Shown here in pieces: positions 44,900-55,100 of a stretch of DNA of 64,000 bases. Position 1 is the stretch's first letter. Each line of letters begins with the position of its first letter. Made by a program: the position numbers and the translations under genes. Under the pieces are notes generated by a model. That model ran no database searches. It worked only from the letters and a program-made list of their open reading frames with translations, and was not told the DNA's origin. The DNA is from CBDIDH01 sp965277595. GTDB lineage: Bacteria > Planctomycetota > Planctomycetia > Isosphaerales > Isosphaeraceae. Location: contig CBDIDH010000001.1 of assembly GCA_965277595.1 (NCBI GenBank), positions 1,612,001-1,676,000 of the forward strand, read 5' to 3'.

Positions 44900-44927
44900 T
44901 TGACTCCCGGCAATCGAGCGCTACACT
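44900..44927 (+). promoter_or_regulatory. Putative housekeeping-type promoter of the lipid-synthase operon
   Basis: TTGACT (44900-44905) and TACACT (44922-44927) are separated by 16 bp, close to the sigma-70 consensus. A transcript starting about 7 bases downstream would leave a leader of roughly 30 bases to the preferred ATG at 44967. Confidence 0.5.
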
Positions 44928-44966
44928 GGAGATGTGAGACCCATGCGACGGGAGTTGAACGCAGGA

Positions 44967-47900
44967 ATGATCCGACTACCGCGCGTCCTGACCTTGATGC
45001 CTTCCGGCTTTCTCGACACGCGGATCTGCGTCGCGGGGAGTCGCGCGGGTGCCCTGGGCGTGATCGATCTCGGTTCAAGGATGGAGCTTACGACCCGCGA
45101 TGCACTTGCGAAAGCTGGTGCCTTGTTACGAGGGCGAAGTTTCGCGGTCCGCGTTCAGCCGGAAGCTCTGAATCCGCAAGCGTTAACGTCTTTCCCGGAA
45201 AACCTCCGCGTCGTCATTGTCGCGGAGGCTCGCGACGGCCAGTGGTCCGACGCCCTGTTCGAGGTCCGGCGAGCCAAAAAGCTTGTCCTGGCCGAGGTGA
45301 CAACCCGAGACGCGGCCGAGGAAGCCTGGGCATCGGGTTATGACGGCCTGATTGTCGCCGGAAATGAAGGCGGCGGCGTCGTTTCGGACGAATCGTCGCT
45401 GATTCTTCTTCAGGCGGTCGTTGACCAGGCTCCTCCGGGAGCCATGATCTGGGTTCGCGGCGGGATCGGTCCAGTGTCCGCGGCCGGGGTGATTGCCGCC
45501 GGGGCGACAGGCGTTGTGCTGGATGGAGCCCTCTTGCTCGCCCGCGAATCGCCCTTGGCGGAATCGGTTCGCGAACGCCTGTCGCGCTGGGATGGGGCGG
45601 AGACGGTGACGTTTCGGGGTGTTGAAGGCCCCGTCGTTCGAGGATTTGCTCCGCCAAGATCCGCAATTCTTGACCGACTGCGTGAAGCGGCCGAACAGGG
45701 CGCCGATCTGCGTGCATTGATGGGTTGGGACGCGAATTCGTTCTGGCCCGCCGGTCAGGATGCCGCGCATGCGGCGGAACTCGCCCGAAGGTTTGTGACC
45801 GTCGGCGGGATCGTCTCCGCGGTCGAGGCCGCGATTGACGACGCCTTGATGACGGCGCGAAACCACTGGCCCTTTGCCGCCGAGACGTCGGCCCTGGCGG
45901 AGGCTCACGCCACACGATACCCGATCGTTCAGGGACCAATGACCCGGGTCAGTGACCGTCCCGAGTTTGCCGTGGCCGTGGCCGAGGGAGGGGCTTTGCC
46001 CTTCCTGGCGCTGGCGATGATGAGCGGAGAGGAAGTCCGCGCATTGCTGGAAGACGCGCGGGTTCAACTCGCCGGTCGATCGTGGGGCGTCGGCATGCTC
46101 GGCTTCCTGGAAAGCGATGTCAGAGCCGCTCAGGTGCGTGCGATTCTGGACGCGAAACCACCGTTTGCCCTGATTGCCGGCGGTCGGCCCGACCAGGCCG
46201 ACGAGCTGGAACGCGCCGGGATTTCAACGTATTTGCATGTTCCGTCGCCGGGGTTGTTGGGCCAGTTTCTGCGCGACGGGGCCAGAAAGTTCGTGCTTGA
46301 AGGACGCGAATGCGGCGGTCATGTGGGGCCGAGGTCAAGCCTTGTGCTCTGGGAGCAGGCCGGGCGCGTCTTGCTTGATGCAATCGAACGCGGGTTGGAC
46401 GCGACGGAATTGCAAATTCTGTATGCGGGTGGGGTTCACGATGCTCGATCGGCGGCGGCTGTCGCGGCGATCTCGGCCCCGCTGGCGAGTCAGGGCGTGA
46501 AGGTTGGCCTTCTGGTAGGTACGGCGTATTTGTTCACACGCGAGGCGGTGGATTCGGGCGCGGTGGTCGACGGATTTCAGCGCGAAGCACTTCGGTGTTC
46601 GAAAACGGTGCTCCTGGAAACCGGCCCAGGCCATGTCGTCCGCGTGAGCCCGACCCCCTTTGCACGCCGGTTTGAAGCCGAACGACAACGCTTGACGCGC
46701 GAAGGACGCACCGCCGATCAGATCCGTACGGATCTGGAAGGGCTCAATGTCGGCCGACTGCGCGTCGCGGCCAAGGGGGTCGATCGCCGCAACGGCCCTG
46801 GTTCCCACTTGATCGATGTCGCCATCGAGGAACAGGAAGCGAATGGCCTGTACATGGTCGGCCAGGCGGCGACGCTTCGACGTCAGTTGATCACAATTGC
46901 CACTCTTCACGACGAGATTGCCGAAGGGGGTCGGGCCTGGCTCGATCGACCGACCCGCCCGCCTCGTCCAAAACGAAAGAAGCGATCAAGACCCAGCGAT
47001 ATCGCGATCGTCGGCATGGCGGCGGTAGTCCCGGGAGCCGCGGAGGTCAGCCAGTTCTGGGAGAACACGCTCCGAGGTGTGGATTCGATCACCGAGATTC
47101 CCGACGACCGCTGGGACTGGCGACTCTATTACGACGCCGACCCCAAAGCTCCTGATAAGATCATTTCTCGATGGGGTGGGTTCGTTCCCGAGATTCCGTT
47201 TGATCCGCTCCAGTACGGCATGCCTCCGGCAACTCTCCCGTCGATCGAACCCCTGCATTTGCTGACGCTCGAAGTCGTTCGCGCCGCTCTTGATGACGCG
47301 GGATATCGCGTCCGCCCCTTTCCTCGCGAACGAACGGCCGTTGTCCTCGGCGCTGGCGGTGGCGCCGCGCAACTGGCGATGGGTTACGCCTTCCGCTCCT
47401 ATCTGCCCATGCTCGACACGGTGATCCCCGGCGCTGGCAGCGATGCATTGGCCGCCTGCGCCGGACATCTCCCGGAATGGACCGAAGATTCGTTTCCTGG
47501 CATACTTTTAAACGTCGCGGCGGGCCGGATCGCCAATCGGTTTGACCTGGGGGGAGCCAACTACACGGTTGACGCCGCCTGTGGATCGTCGCTCGCCGCC
47601 GCCTCCTTGGCGGTTCGCGAGCTGGAATCGGGCGCGGCCGACATGGTGGTTCTCGGCGGCGCGGACACGGTTCAAAATCCGTTCACGTATCTCGCGTTCA
47701 GCAAAACACATGCTTTCTCGCCGCGCGGTCGTTGCCGCCCTTTTGACGCGAAGGCCGATGGCATTGTCATCAGCGAGGGCGTCGCCGTTGTCATTCTCAA
47801 GCGGCTGGCCGACGCCGAGCGTGACGGTGATCGGATTTACTCGGTGATTAAGGGGCTCGGCGCATCGAGCGACGGTCGCGAAAAATCGCTCACCGCGCCG

Positions 47901-50900
47901 AGATTCGAAGGACAGGTTCGGGCCTTGCGACGGGCCTACGACAAGGCGGGCATTTCTCCGGCGGCCGTGGGCTATGTCGAGGCCCACGGGACCGGAACCG
48001 CGGCGGGCGACCTTGCCGAGGTCAATGCGCTCAAGAGCGTTTTCTCGGCCGCGGGGGCGGAAAAGGAAGGTTGTGCCCTGGGTTCGGTGAAATCGTTGAT
48101 CGGTCATACAAAGTGCGCCGCGGGACTGGCGGGACTGATCAACGCATCGCTCGCGCTGCATCATCGAATCCTGCCGCCGACGATCGGCGTCGAGACCCCT
48201 AGCCCGCGCGCGGCCTTTCCCGAAAGCCCGTTTCACCTCAGTACGAGGGCTCGACCCTGGCTGGGGGCATCGGATGATCGGCCTCGGCGAGCGGGCGTGA
48301 GCGCTTTTGGTTTCGGTGGAACAAATTTTCACGCGGTGCTGGAAGCGTACGAGGGCGATTCGACACCACGTTCCTCCGCGATGCTTGACCGTCCCGCCGA
48401 ACTTTTTGTCTGGCAAGCGGCGAATTCCCTTGAACTTATCAAGGTGCTCGAACGTTTTGATCAAGCCCTGACGGCCGGCCCGGTTCCCGCGTTGCGCGAC
48501 CTCGCGCACGGTTTGGCCTCCGCCTTGCCGGTCGCGTTGCTCGAAGGTCCGAGACTCGCAATTGTTGCCTCATCCGCCGATGATCTTCAACAAAAGCTGC
48601 GGCGTGCTCGAACCGCGATTGTTGGAAATGATGTCGAATATCTCGATCCGTCTGGAATCTGTTTCAACTCCCGAGCGTCGCGGCCGGCAGGCCGACTTGC
48701 CTTTCTTTTTCCGGGGCAAGGTTCGCAGGCGGTCGAGATGCTTGGCGAACTCGCGGTGTATTTTCCCGAAGTGCTCGACGCCTTGGACGTCTTTGATCAC
48801 ACCCTTGCGCGCCTGGGCCGAAAACCGATCGGGCCAATCGTCTTTCCGCCGCCGTCAACGATTGAACACCATTTAACTGCTTGCCAGCATGCTCTTGCCT
48901 CACCCGAGGTCGCCCAACCGGCGATTGGCGCGGCTTCGCTCGGGTTACTGGATCTCTTCGCGGCCCTGAAAATTGAGCCGGATGCGCTCGCTGGTCATAG
49001 TTACGGTGAGTTCGTCGCCTTGCACGCCGCCGGGGTCTTTTCCCGCGAGGGACTTGCCGAATTGTCCGAGGCTCGTGGTCGTTTTCTGATCGATGCCGTC
49101 GGCGAGGAAGCCGGCTCGATGATCGCTCTCGCCTGCGGTGCAACCGAGGCCGACGACCTGATTCGCAACCTCCCCGGCGCCGTCGTCGCCAACGACAACG
49201 GCCCTTCGCAAACCGTGCTTTCCGGGCCCAGGTCGGCGATGAATCGGGCTCTCACGATCGCCGAGGAACGTGGCCTTCGCGCCAGGTCCTTGCCGGTCGC
49301 CTGCGGATTTCATTCTCCGCTCGTCAAGGGTGCGAGAGGTCCGCTCATCGAACTCGCGGCTCGACTCTCGCTTCAGGGGCCGACGCCTCCCGTTTACTCA
49401 AACGTGAATGCAGGCGTTTATCCGACGGGCCTTGATCACCTGGCGGAAAATCTTGGCGATCATCTCGTGGGACGCGTCCGGTTCGCCTCGATGATCGAGA
49501 CGATGCACGCGGACGACGTCCGCATCTTCGTCGAAGTCGGTCCAAAATCGGTCTTGACCGGCCTTGTCGGCTCGATTCTCAAGGACCGTCCGCATCTGGC
49601 TTTGGCCTGCGATCCGGCCGGAAAGACAGGAGTGGCGGGACTTCTAAACACCGTCGGCCGGTTGTTCGTGGCAGGCGTTGCGATGGACACGCGGCACTTG
49701 ACCGCCTCACGCTCGAATCGACGCGTCGATTGCGCCGCGGATCGATTTGAGTCGACGGAACCTCCGCTTTCGCCGTCGACATGGATGGTCAATGGCTCTC
49801 GATCGCGTCCCGCATCTGGACCAGCGTCAAGAGTTTTTGGGCAAGGGTCGGCCTTGCCGCGTCCGAAAACGAATAAACACAGCCTCACCAATGGGCGTGA
49901 TGGCCTCGCGGTGATCCCGCCATCATCGAACGGTCACGCAACGAAGCCCAACGCGCGATCGAATGGCCAGCGGAAGCCTGAAACCGATGCCGTTTTCACA
50001 GTCTTTCAGAAGACGATGCAATCGTTCCTTGATGTGCAACGATCGACGATGCTCGATTACCTCGCCGGTTCGCGATTGGCGGAACCCGCGCGACGACCTC
50101 AGCCTATCATCACGGAAAACCCGGTTGATCCTCAACCCGTTGAGCGCCTTCCTGAAGTGACTCAAGAGGTTCAGCATGTCAAAGACGACGGCGCGACGAT
50201 TGAGAGTCGCTTGCTGGCGATTGTCCGCGATCGGACCGGTTATCCGACCGAGATGCTCGGCCTTGACCTTGACCTGGAAGCCGACCTCGGCATTGACTCG
50301 ATCAAACGTGTCGAGATTCTTGGAAGTCTGCGCGATGAGCTTCCAAACGTTGGTCAGAACGGTTCGGAAACCGAGTTGATGGAACAGCTCACCCGGGCGA
50401 AAACCCTCGGCGCCATCGTGGATCGCGCGAACCGTCATATCAATTTACGCAATGGCAAGAGCGAATCGTCGAAGACACTCGATCGAAATCTGGCGGCGAT
50501 CACGGTCAAACCCGCTTTGACTTCCGTCGAACCTTCCCGGGTTCGTCGTATGGTTCTCGAAGCGATCGACGCGCCATTGCCTTCCCAAACAGGAACATCG
50601 GCGCTCGCCCGGGGTGGACTGATTCTCCTGACCGACGATGGCCAAGGGGTCGCCGATGAGGCGGCAAGAGTGCTGCGCGAGGCCGGTTTCGCCACGATTT
50701 TACTAACGCATTCCAGCAACGCGGAGCCAGTCGAGAGTGCGAATCGCCGATACGTGGACCTTACCTCGGCCGATTCGGTTGAACAGGTTTTTCAATCCTT
50801 GCGCCAGGAAAAGCCCATTATTGGTCTTGTTCATGCGTTGCCCTTGAGAAATGCCGAGAAGGCGGAACTTAATGGAGCCATCTGGGCCGAGCGGTTCGCG

Positions 50901-52163
50901 GTCGAAGTGCGTGGGCTTTATTTGCTCGCGCGGGCCGCTTCGCACGACCTCGCCGCGTCGGCCGCGCGCGGAGGAGCGGGGCTGATCGCGGCGTCGGCCC
51001 TGGGTGGATCGTTTGCCAGCCTCAAGGACGCCCCGGCCGAATTTTTCCCCGGTCACGGGGCGATTGCGGGAATGATCAAAACTCTGGCCCGCGAGTGGGA
51101 AGGGGTCCATTCTCGCGTGGTGGATTTCGACACAAGGGAGTCCGCCGCGATTCTCGGCCAACGCCTTGCCGACGAAATTCTCTCGGCCGATCGTCGGGCC
51201 GAGGTGGGCTATCACAAAGGGCGGCGGATTGCATTGAAGGCGGTCGTGTCTGATCTACCGCCTGAAAATCACCCTCGAATCGACATTCAGCCTGGTGAGC
51301 CAATTCTCATCACCGGTGGTGCCCGGGGAATCACGTCGACCCTTGCGTTGGATCTCGCCCGACGATGGCGGCCGACACTTCTACTCATCGGAATGAGCCC
51401 GCTTCCGCCCGATCGCGACGAGGACGATGTCATGGGCCTCGACGACCCGATCGCGATCAAGGCAAGGCTTCGCGCACGCCTGAATCAGCCCGGCAAAAGC
51501 GCTACTCCAGCTGAGGTGGAGCGGCTCTATCAATCGCTTCGCCGAGGTCGTGAGATCCGAACGAACCTCGCGGCGCTTCGCCGTGCTGGAGCAACAGTCG
51601 AGTATGCGTGTGTTGATGTCTGTGATCGTGACGCCTTGCAGGTGAAACTCGCCGACTGGCGGGAACGCCACGGACCGCCGATTGGACTGGTTCATGGGGC
51701 GGGGGTCATCCAGGACAAGCTGCTTGTGGATAAGACGCCGCAGTCGTTCGATCGGGTGATCGGACCGAAACTTGACGGAGCGGTCTCGCTGGCAGGGCTG
51801 ATCGACCCGGCTCCGCTTCGCTTCGCGGCGTTTTTTTCGTCGATCGCCGGACGCTTTGGCAATCGAGGCCAGGCAGATTACGCGGCGGCGAATGATGCTG
51901 TGAACAAGCTTGCTATTTGGCTTGATGGTCGGTGGGCGTGTCGGGTCGTCTCCCTGATCTGGGGACCCTGGTCGGGCGTCGGCATGGTCTCGGACCTGGA
52001 AGAGCACCTCGGGCGACAGGGCCTTGGCATGATTACCCCGGGCGAGGGCTGTAATCGTCTCGGCGACGAGTTGGAGAGGGGTCGCAAGGGGGTCGTCGAG
52101 GTGATCGTGGCGGGCGATCTGGGGAACCTCGTCGACCCCCTGGAAACGGACGGCCAGTCATGA
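44967..52163 (+). CDS. Iterative type I PKS/PUFA-synthase-like megaenzyme: NMO-NMO-KS-AT-ACP-KR
   Basis: About 2399 residues. Residues 1-~620 hold two NMO/PfaD-like TIM-barrel modules. The first has GNEGGGVV (Val138 where a catalytic His is usual); the second has GRECGGHVG (His452). KS from ~677: Cys872 (DAACGSSLA), His1007 (EAHGTGT) and His1047 (LIGHTKC), all intact. AT: FPGQGSQ, Ser1345 (GHSYGEF), CGFHS. One ACP: LGIDSIKRVEI, Ser1778. KR from ~2110: TGGARGIT and Tyr2305 (QADYAAAND). In Pfa-type systems these activities build, reduce and partly desaturate long acyl chains. An ATG at 44943 or GTG at 44934 are alternative starts; 44967 fits the transcript start and a GGGAG 12 bases upstream. 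The stop overlaps the next gene (ATGA). Confidence 0.9.
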   Translation: MIRLPRVLTLMPSGFLDTRICVAGSRAGALGVIDLGSRMELTTRDALAKAGALLRGRSFAVRVQPEALNPQALTSFPENLRVVIVAEARDGQWSDALFEVRRAKKLVLAEVTTRDAAEEAWASGYDGLIVAGNEGGGVVSDESSLILLQAVVDQAPPGAMIWVRGGIGPVSAAGVIAAGATGVVLDGALLLARESPLAESVRERLSRWDGAETVTFRGVEGPVVRGFAPPRSAILDRLREAAEQGADLRALMGWDANSFWPAGQDAAHAAELARRFVTVGGIVSAVEAAIDDALMTARNHWPFAAETSALAEAHATRYPIVQGPMTRVSDRPEFAVAVAEGGALPFLALAMMSGEEVRALLEDARVQLAGRSWGVGMLGFLESDVRAAQVRAILDAKPPFALIAGGRPDQADELERAGISTYLHVPSPGLLGQFLRDGARKFVLEGRECGGHVGPRSSLVLWEQAGRVLLDAIERGLDATELQILYAGGVHDARSAAAVAAISAPLASQGVKVGLLVGTAYLFTREAVDSGAVVDGFQREALRCSKTVLLETGPGHVVRVSPTPFARRFEAERQRLTREGRTADQIRTDLEGLNVGRLRVAAKGVDRRNGPGSHLIDVAIEEQEANGLYMVGQAATLRRQLITIATLHDEIAEGGRAWLDRPTRPPRPKRKKRSRPSDIAIVGMAAVVPGAAEVSQFWENTLRGVDSITEIPDDRWDWRLYYDADPKAPDKIISRWGGFVPEIPFDPLQYGMPPATLPSIEPLHLLTLEVVRAALDDAGYRVRPFPRERTAVVLGAGGGAAQLAMGYAFRSYLPMLDTVIPGAGSDALAACAGHLPEWTEDSFPGILLNVAAGRIANRFDLGGANYTVDAACGSSLAAASLAVRELESGAADMVVLGGADTVQNPFTYLAFSKTHAFSPRGRCRPFDAKADGIVISEGVAVVILKRLADAERDGDRIYSVIKGLGASSDGREKSLTAPRFEGQVRALRRAYDKAGISPAAVGYVEAHGTGTAAGDLAEVNALKSVFSAAGAEKEGCALGSVKSLIGHTKCAAGLAGLINASLALHHRILPPTIGVETPSPRAAFPESPFHLSTRARPWLGASDDRPRRAGVSAFGFGGTNFHAVLEAYEGDSTPRSSAMLDRPAELFVWQAANSLELIKVLERFDQALTAGPVPALRDLAHGLASALPVALLEGPRLAIVASSADDLQQKLRRARTAIVGNDVEYLDPSGICFNSRASRPAGRLAFLFPGQGSQAVEMLGELAVYFPEVLDALDVFDHTLARLGRKPIGPIVFPPPSTIEHHLTACQHALASPEVAQPAIGAASLGLLDLFAALKIEPDALAGHSYGEFVALHAAGVFSREGLAELSEARGRFLIDAVGEEAGSMIALACGATEADDLIRNLPGAVVANDNGPSQTVLSGPRSAMNRALTIAEERGLRARSLPVACGFHSPLVKGARGPLIELAARLSLQGPTPPVYSNVNAGVYPTGLDHLAENLGDHLVGRVRFASMIETMHADDVRIFVEVGPKSVLTGLVGSILKDRPHLALACDPAGKTGVAGLLNTVGRLFVAGVAMDTRHLTASRSNRRVDCAADRFESTEPPLSPSTWMVNGSRSRPASGPASRVFGQGSALPRPKTNKHSLTNGRDGLAVIPPSSNGHATKPNARSNGQRKPETDAVFTVFQKTMQSFLDVQRSTMLDYLAGSRLAEPARRPQPIITENPVDPQPVERLPEVTQEVQHVKDDGATIESRLLAIVRDRTGYPTEMLGLDLDLEADLGIDSIKRVEILGSLRDELPNVGQNGSETELMEQLTRAKTLGAIVDRANRHINLRNGKSESSKTLDRNLAAITVKPALTSVEPSRVRRMVLEAIDAPLPSQTGTSALARGGLILLTDDGQGVADEAARVLREAGFATILLTHSSNAEPVESANRRYVDLTSADSVEQVFQSLRQEKPIIGLVHALPLRNAEKAELNGAIWAERFAVEVRGLYLLARAASHDLAASAARGGAGLIAASALGGSFASLKDAPAEFFPGHGAIAGMIKTLAREWEGVHSRVVDFDTRESAAILGQRLADEILSADRRAEVGYHKGRRIALKAVVSDLPPENHPRIDIQPGEPILITGGARGITSTLALDLARRWRPTLLLIGMSPLPPDRDEDDVMGLDDPIAIKARLRARLNQPGKSATPAEVERLYQSLRRGREIRTNLAALRRAGATVEYACVDVCDRDALQVKLADWRERHGPPIGLVHGAGVIQDKLLVDKTPQSFDRVIGPKLDGAVSLAGLIDPAPLRFAAFFSSIAGRFGNRGQADYAAANDAVNKLAIWLDGRWACRVVSLIWGPWSGVGMVSDLEEHLGRQGLGMITPGEGCNRLGDELERGRKGVVEVIVAGDLGNLVDPLETDGQS

Positions 52164-55100
52164 ACCGACCGAATCGCTCGAAGCGTCCTCGCCCGATGAA
52201 TGTGGCGATCGTGGGCATGGCGTGCCGATTTGCTGGAGCGCCCGACCTGGCGACGTACTGGAAAAACCTCGTCGCCGGGCGTTCCAGTCTCTCCGATGTT
52301 CCCGCGGATCGCTGGGACGTTAGCGTTTTTTGCGATCCCGATGTGTCGGCCAACGACCGAGTCCCCACGGCTCGGGGCGGCTATCTCAACGACCCCATTG
52401 GTTTTGATCCGATAAAATATGGGATCATGCCTCTTGCGGTGGAAGGGGGCGAACCTGAGCAGTTTCTCGTTCTGGACGCGGCCCGATCCGCGCTCGACGA
52501 TGCGGGTATGTTGAGCGGCGTTCCCAAAGGGGTTCGCACCGAGGTCGTGATCGGCCGGGGAAACTATTTCAATCGCGGGAATCTGACACGACTGCAACAC
52601 GGGCGGATCGTCGCGCAAACCTTGAAGATCCTCCGCGACCTGCATCCCGACTGGACCAATTCTGAGCTTGAGGCGGTTCGCAACGACCTCAAATCAAGCC
52701 TGCCGCCGTTTGAAGCGGGGACGATACCCGGCCAGATCACCAACGCGACCGCCGGCCGGATCGTCGATCGCCTGGACCTTTCGGGAGCCAGCTACGTCGT
52801 CGACGCCGCAAGCGCCTCGTCGCTCGTCGCGGTGGACCTGGCGACCCGCGCTTTACTGGACCGACGCGCGGACCTGGCGCTTGCGGCTGGTGTTTATCTG
52901 CAACCCGACGTTGATTTCCCGATGGTTTTTCATTGTCTGAAAGCGCTTTCACGTCGGGGTGAGGCACGTCCCTTTGCGCGCTCGGCCGACGGCACACTGC
53001 CGGGCGAGGGGGTTGGCGTTCTTGTTTTGAAGCGACGGGACGATGCCGAACGCGACGGCGACCGCGTCTATGCGGTGATTCAAGGCGTCGGCATTGCCAG
53101 CGACGGCCGCGCATCGGGCCTTGCCGCGCCGAGTGCTCGGGGACATGCCAGAGCGATCCGGTCGGCCTATCGACGGGCGGGTATCGACCCGGCAAGCGTG
53201 GATTTGATCGAGGGGCACGGCCTGGGTGTTCCCGCGTCCGACCGTGCCGAGCTTCGAGCCTTGAACGCGGTTTTTCCGCGTTCAAAACATGGCAAGAGGA
53301 CGCTCGGAGCAGTATCGGGCTTGATCGGCCACGCGATGCCCGCGGCGGGGATGGCGGGCTTGATCAAGACCGCGCTTTGCTTATATCACCGCCTTTTGCC
53401 GCCAACACCTCATGCCGACGAACCGCACCCGCTTCTCTCGGGCGACGAGGCCACGTTCGCCCTGAATCCGACGGCTCGACCCTGGATTCATGGCGATGAG
53501 TCGCATCCAAGACGCGCGGGAGTGAACGCCTTTGGATTCGCTGGCATCAACACGCATGCCATTCTTGAGGAGCACGCTAAATCCGCCGACGGCATCACTC
53601 GCGGTTGCATGAACGACTGGGAAACCGAGGCGATTTTGCTCGGCGCGCCGGATCGCGCCCGTTGGGTGGAACTCGCCGACGCTCTCATCGCGTGGCTCGA
53701 CACGGCCGAAAATGCCCGGGTACCCTTGAAGGATCTCGCCTTCACGCTCAATACCGGTCAGGGTCAATTTCCATTTCGCGTTGGCCTTGTGGTGGGGTCA
53801 ACCGCGGATCTTTCGACTCGACTGAAGATGCTTCTTGCCCGAATTGCGAATCCAACGTGCCGATCGGTCCGAGACGCGCGCGGCAGTTATTTCTGGGAGG
53901 AATCGCTGAGTAGCCCAGGTCGTCTGGCCTTTCTTTTCCCTGGGGAAGGGTCGCAGTATCCGGGGATGCTCGCCGATCTTTGTCCGCATTTTCCCGAGGT
54001 TCGCGCGGTCCTCGACACCTCGGAACGGATCGCGCTGGAGCAGGGACACCGACATCGCCCGAGCGAGCAGCTTTTCGGGGCCTCGAAGGAATTTGAGGCG
54101 GGGCTCTGGGATGTTGAGACGGCTGTCAATGTCGTACTCTCGTCGCAATGGGCCCTTTATCAACTGTTGATCCGCCTTGGCCTTCGACCCGATGCCGTGC
54201 TCGGTCACAGTAGTGGGGAGTTTCTCGCGCTCGCCGCGGCCGGAGTTGTCACGTCCGATCGCGTTTTCGAAGATCGTCTCGGCGATCTCGCCACGGTTCT
54301 GAAGCGTCTTGAGGAGTCGGGCCAGGTACCGACGGCTTCGCTCGTCGCCGTCGCGGCGAACCGTGATCGGGTTGCCGATGCCTGTCGCGAGGCGGGTGGT
54401 CGGGTTGAGATTGCAATCGACAACTGTCCACATCAGGTTGTGATTGCCGGTGATGAAAAGGACGTTGCCGATGTTTCCGCGCGACTGAGATCTCGCGGAA
54501 TTTTGCTCGACGCCCTTCCCTTTCAGCGTGCCTATCACACCGCACGTTTTTCAAGGGCCTTGACTCCAATCCGCGCTTTCTTCGGCGATCTGATGATGCG
54601 AAGTCCCAAAATGCCCGTTTATTCGTGTGCGACCTCCGCGCCGATGGGTCAGGACGTCGAGACAGTCCGTCGACTGGCTGTTGATCAATGGATCTCGCCC
54701 GTCAACTTTCGATCGACCATCGAAGCAATGCACACAGATGGCTTTCGGATATTTGTAGAAGTAGGCGCGCGAGGGAATCTTACGGGGTTCGTCGAGGACA
54801 CCTTGCGTGGACGTCCTCATTTTGGGGTCGCGGCCAACCTGGCGCGACGGTCGGGCCTGACCCAGTTGAATCACCTTGTCGCCTCGATTTACGCACAGGG
54901 CGTGCCCGTTCAGGTTGATCATCTGTACGCCCGCCGACGCCCTTGCCGGATCGATCTCGCGGCGGATTTCCAGGTTCCCACCGCCGGGCCGCATCTGGTC
55001 GTGGGCTTTCCCGAGATGTCGCTTTCCGAAGCGATCATCGATCGGCTTCAGACGTCGAGACGCATCGAGTTTGAGCCCATATCCAACGGTGTTCACAACG

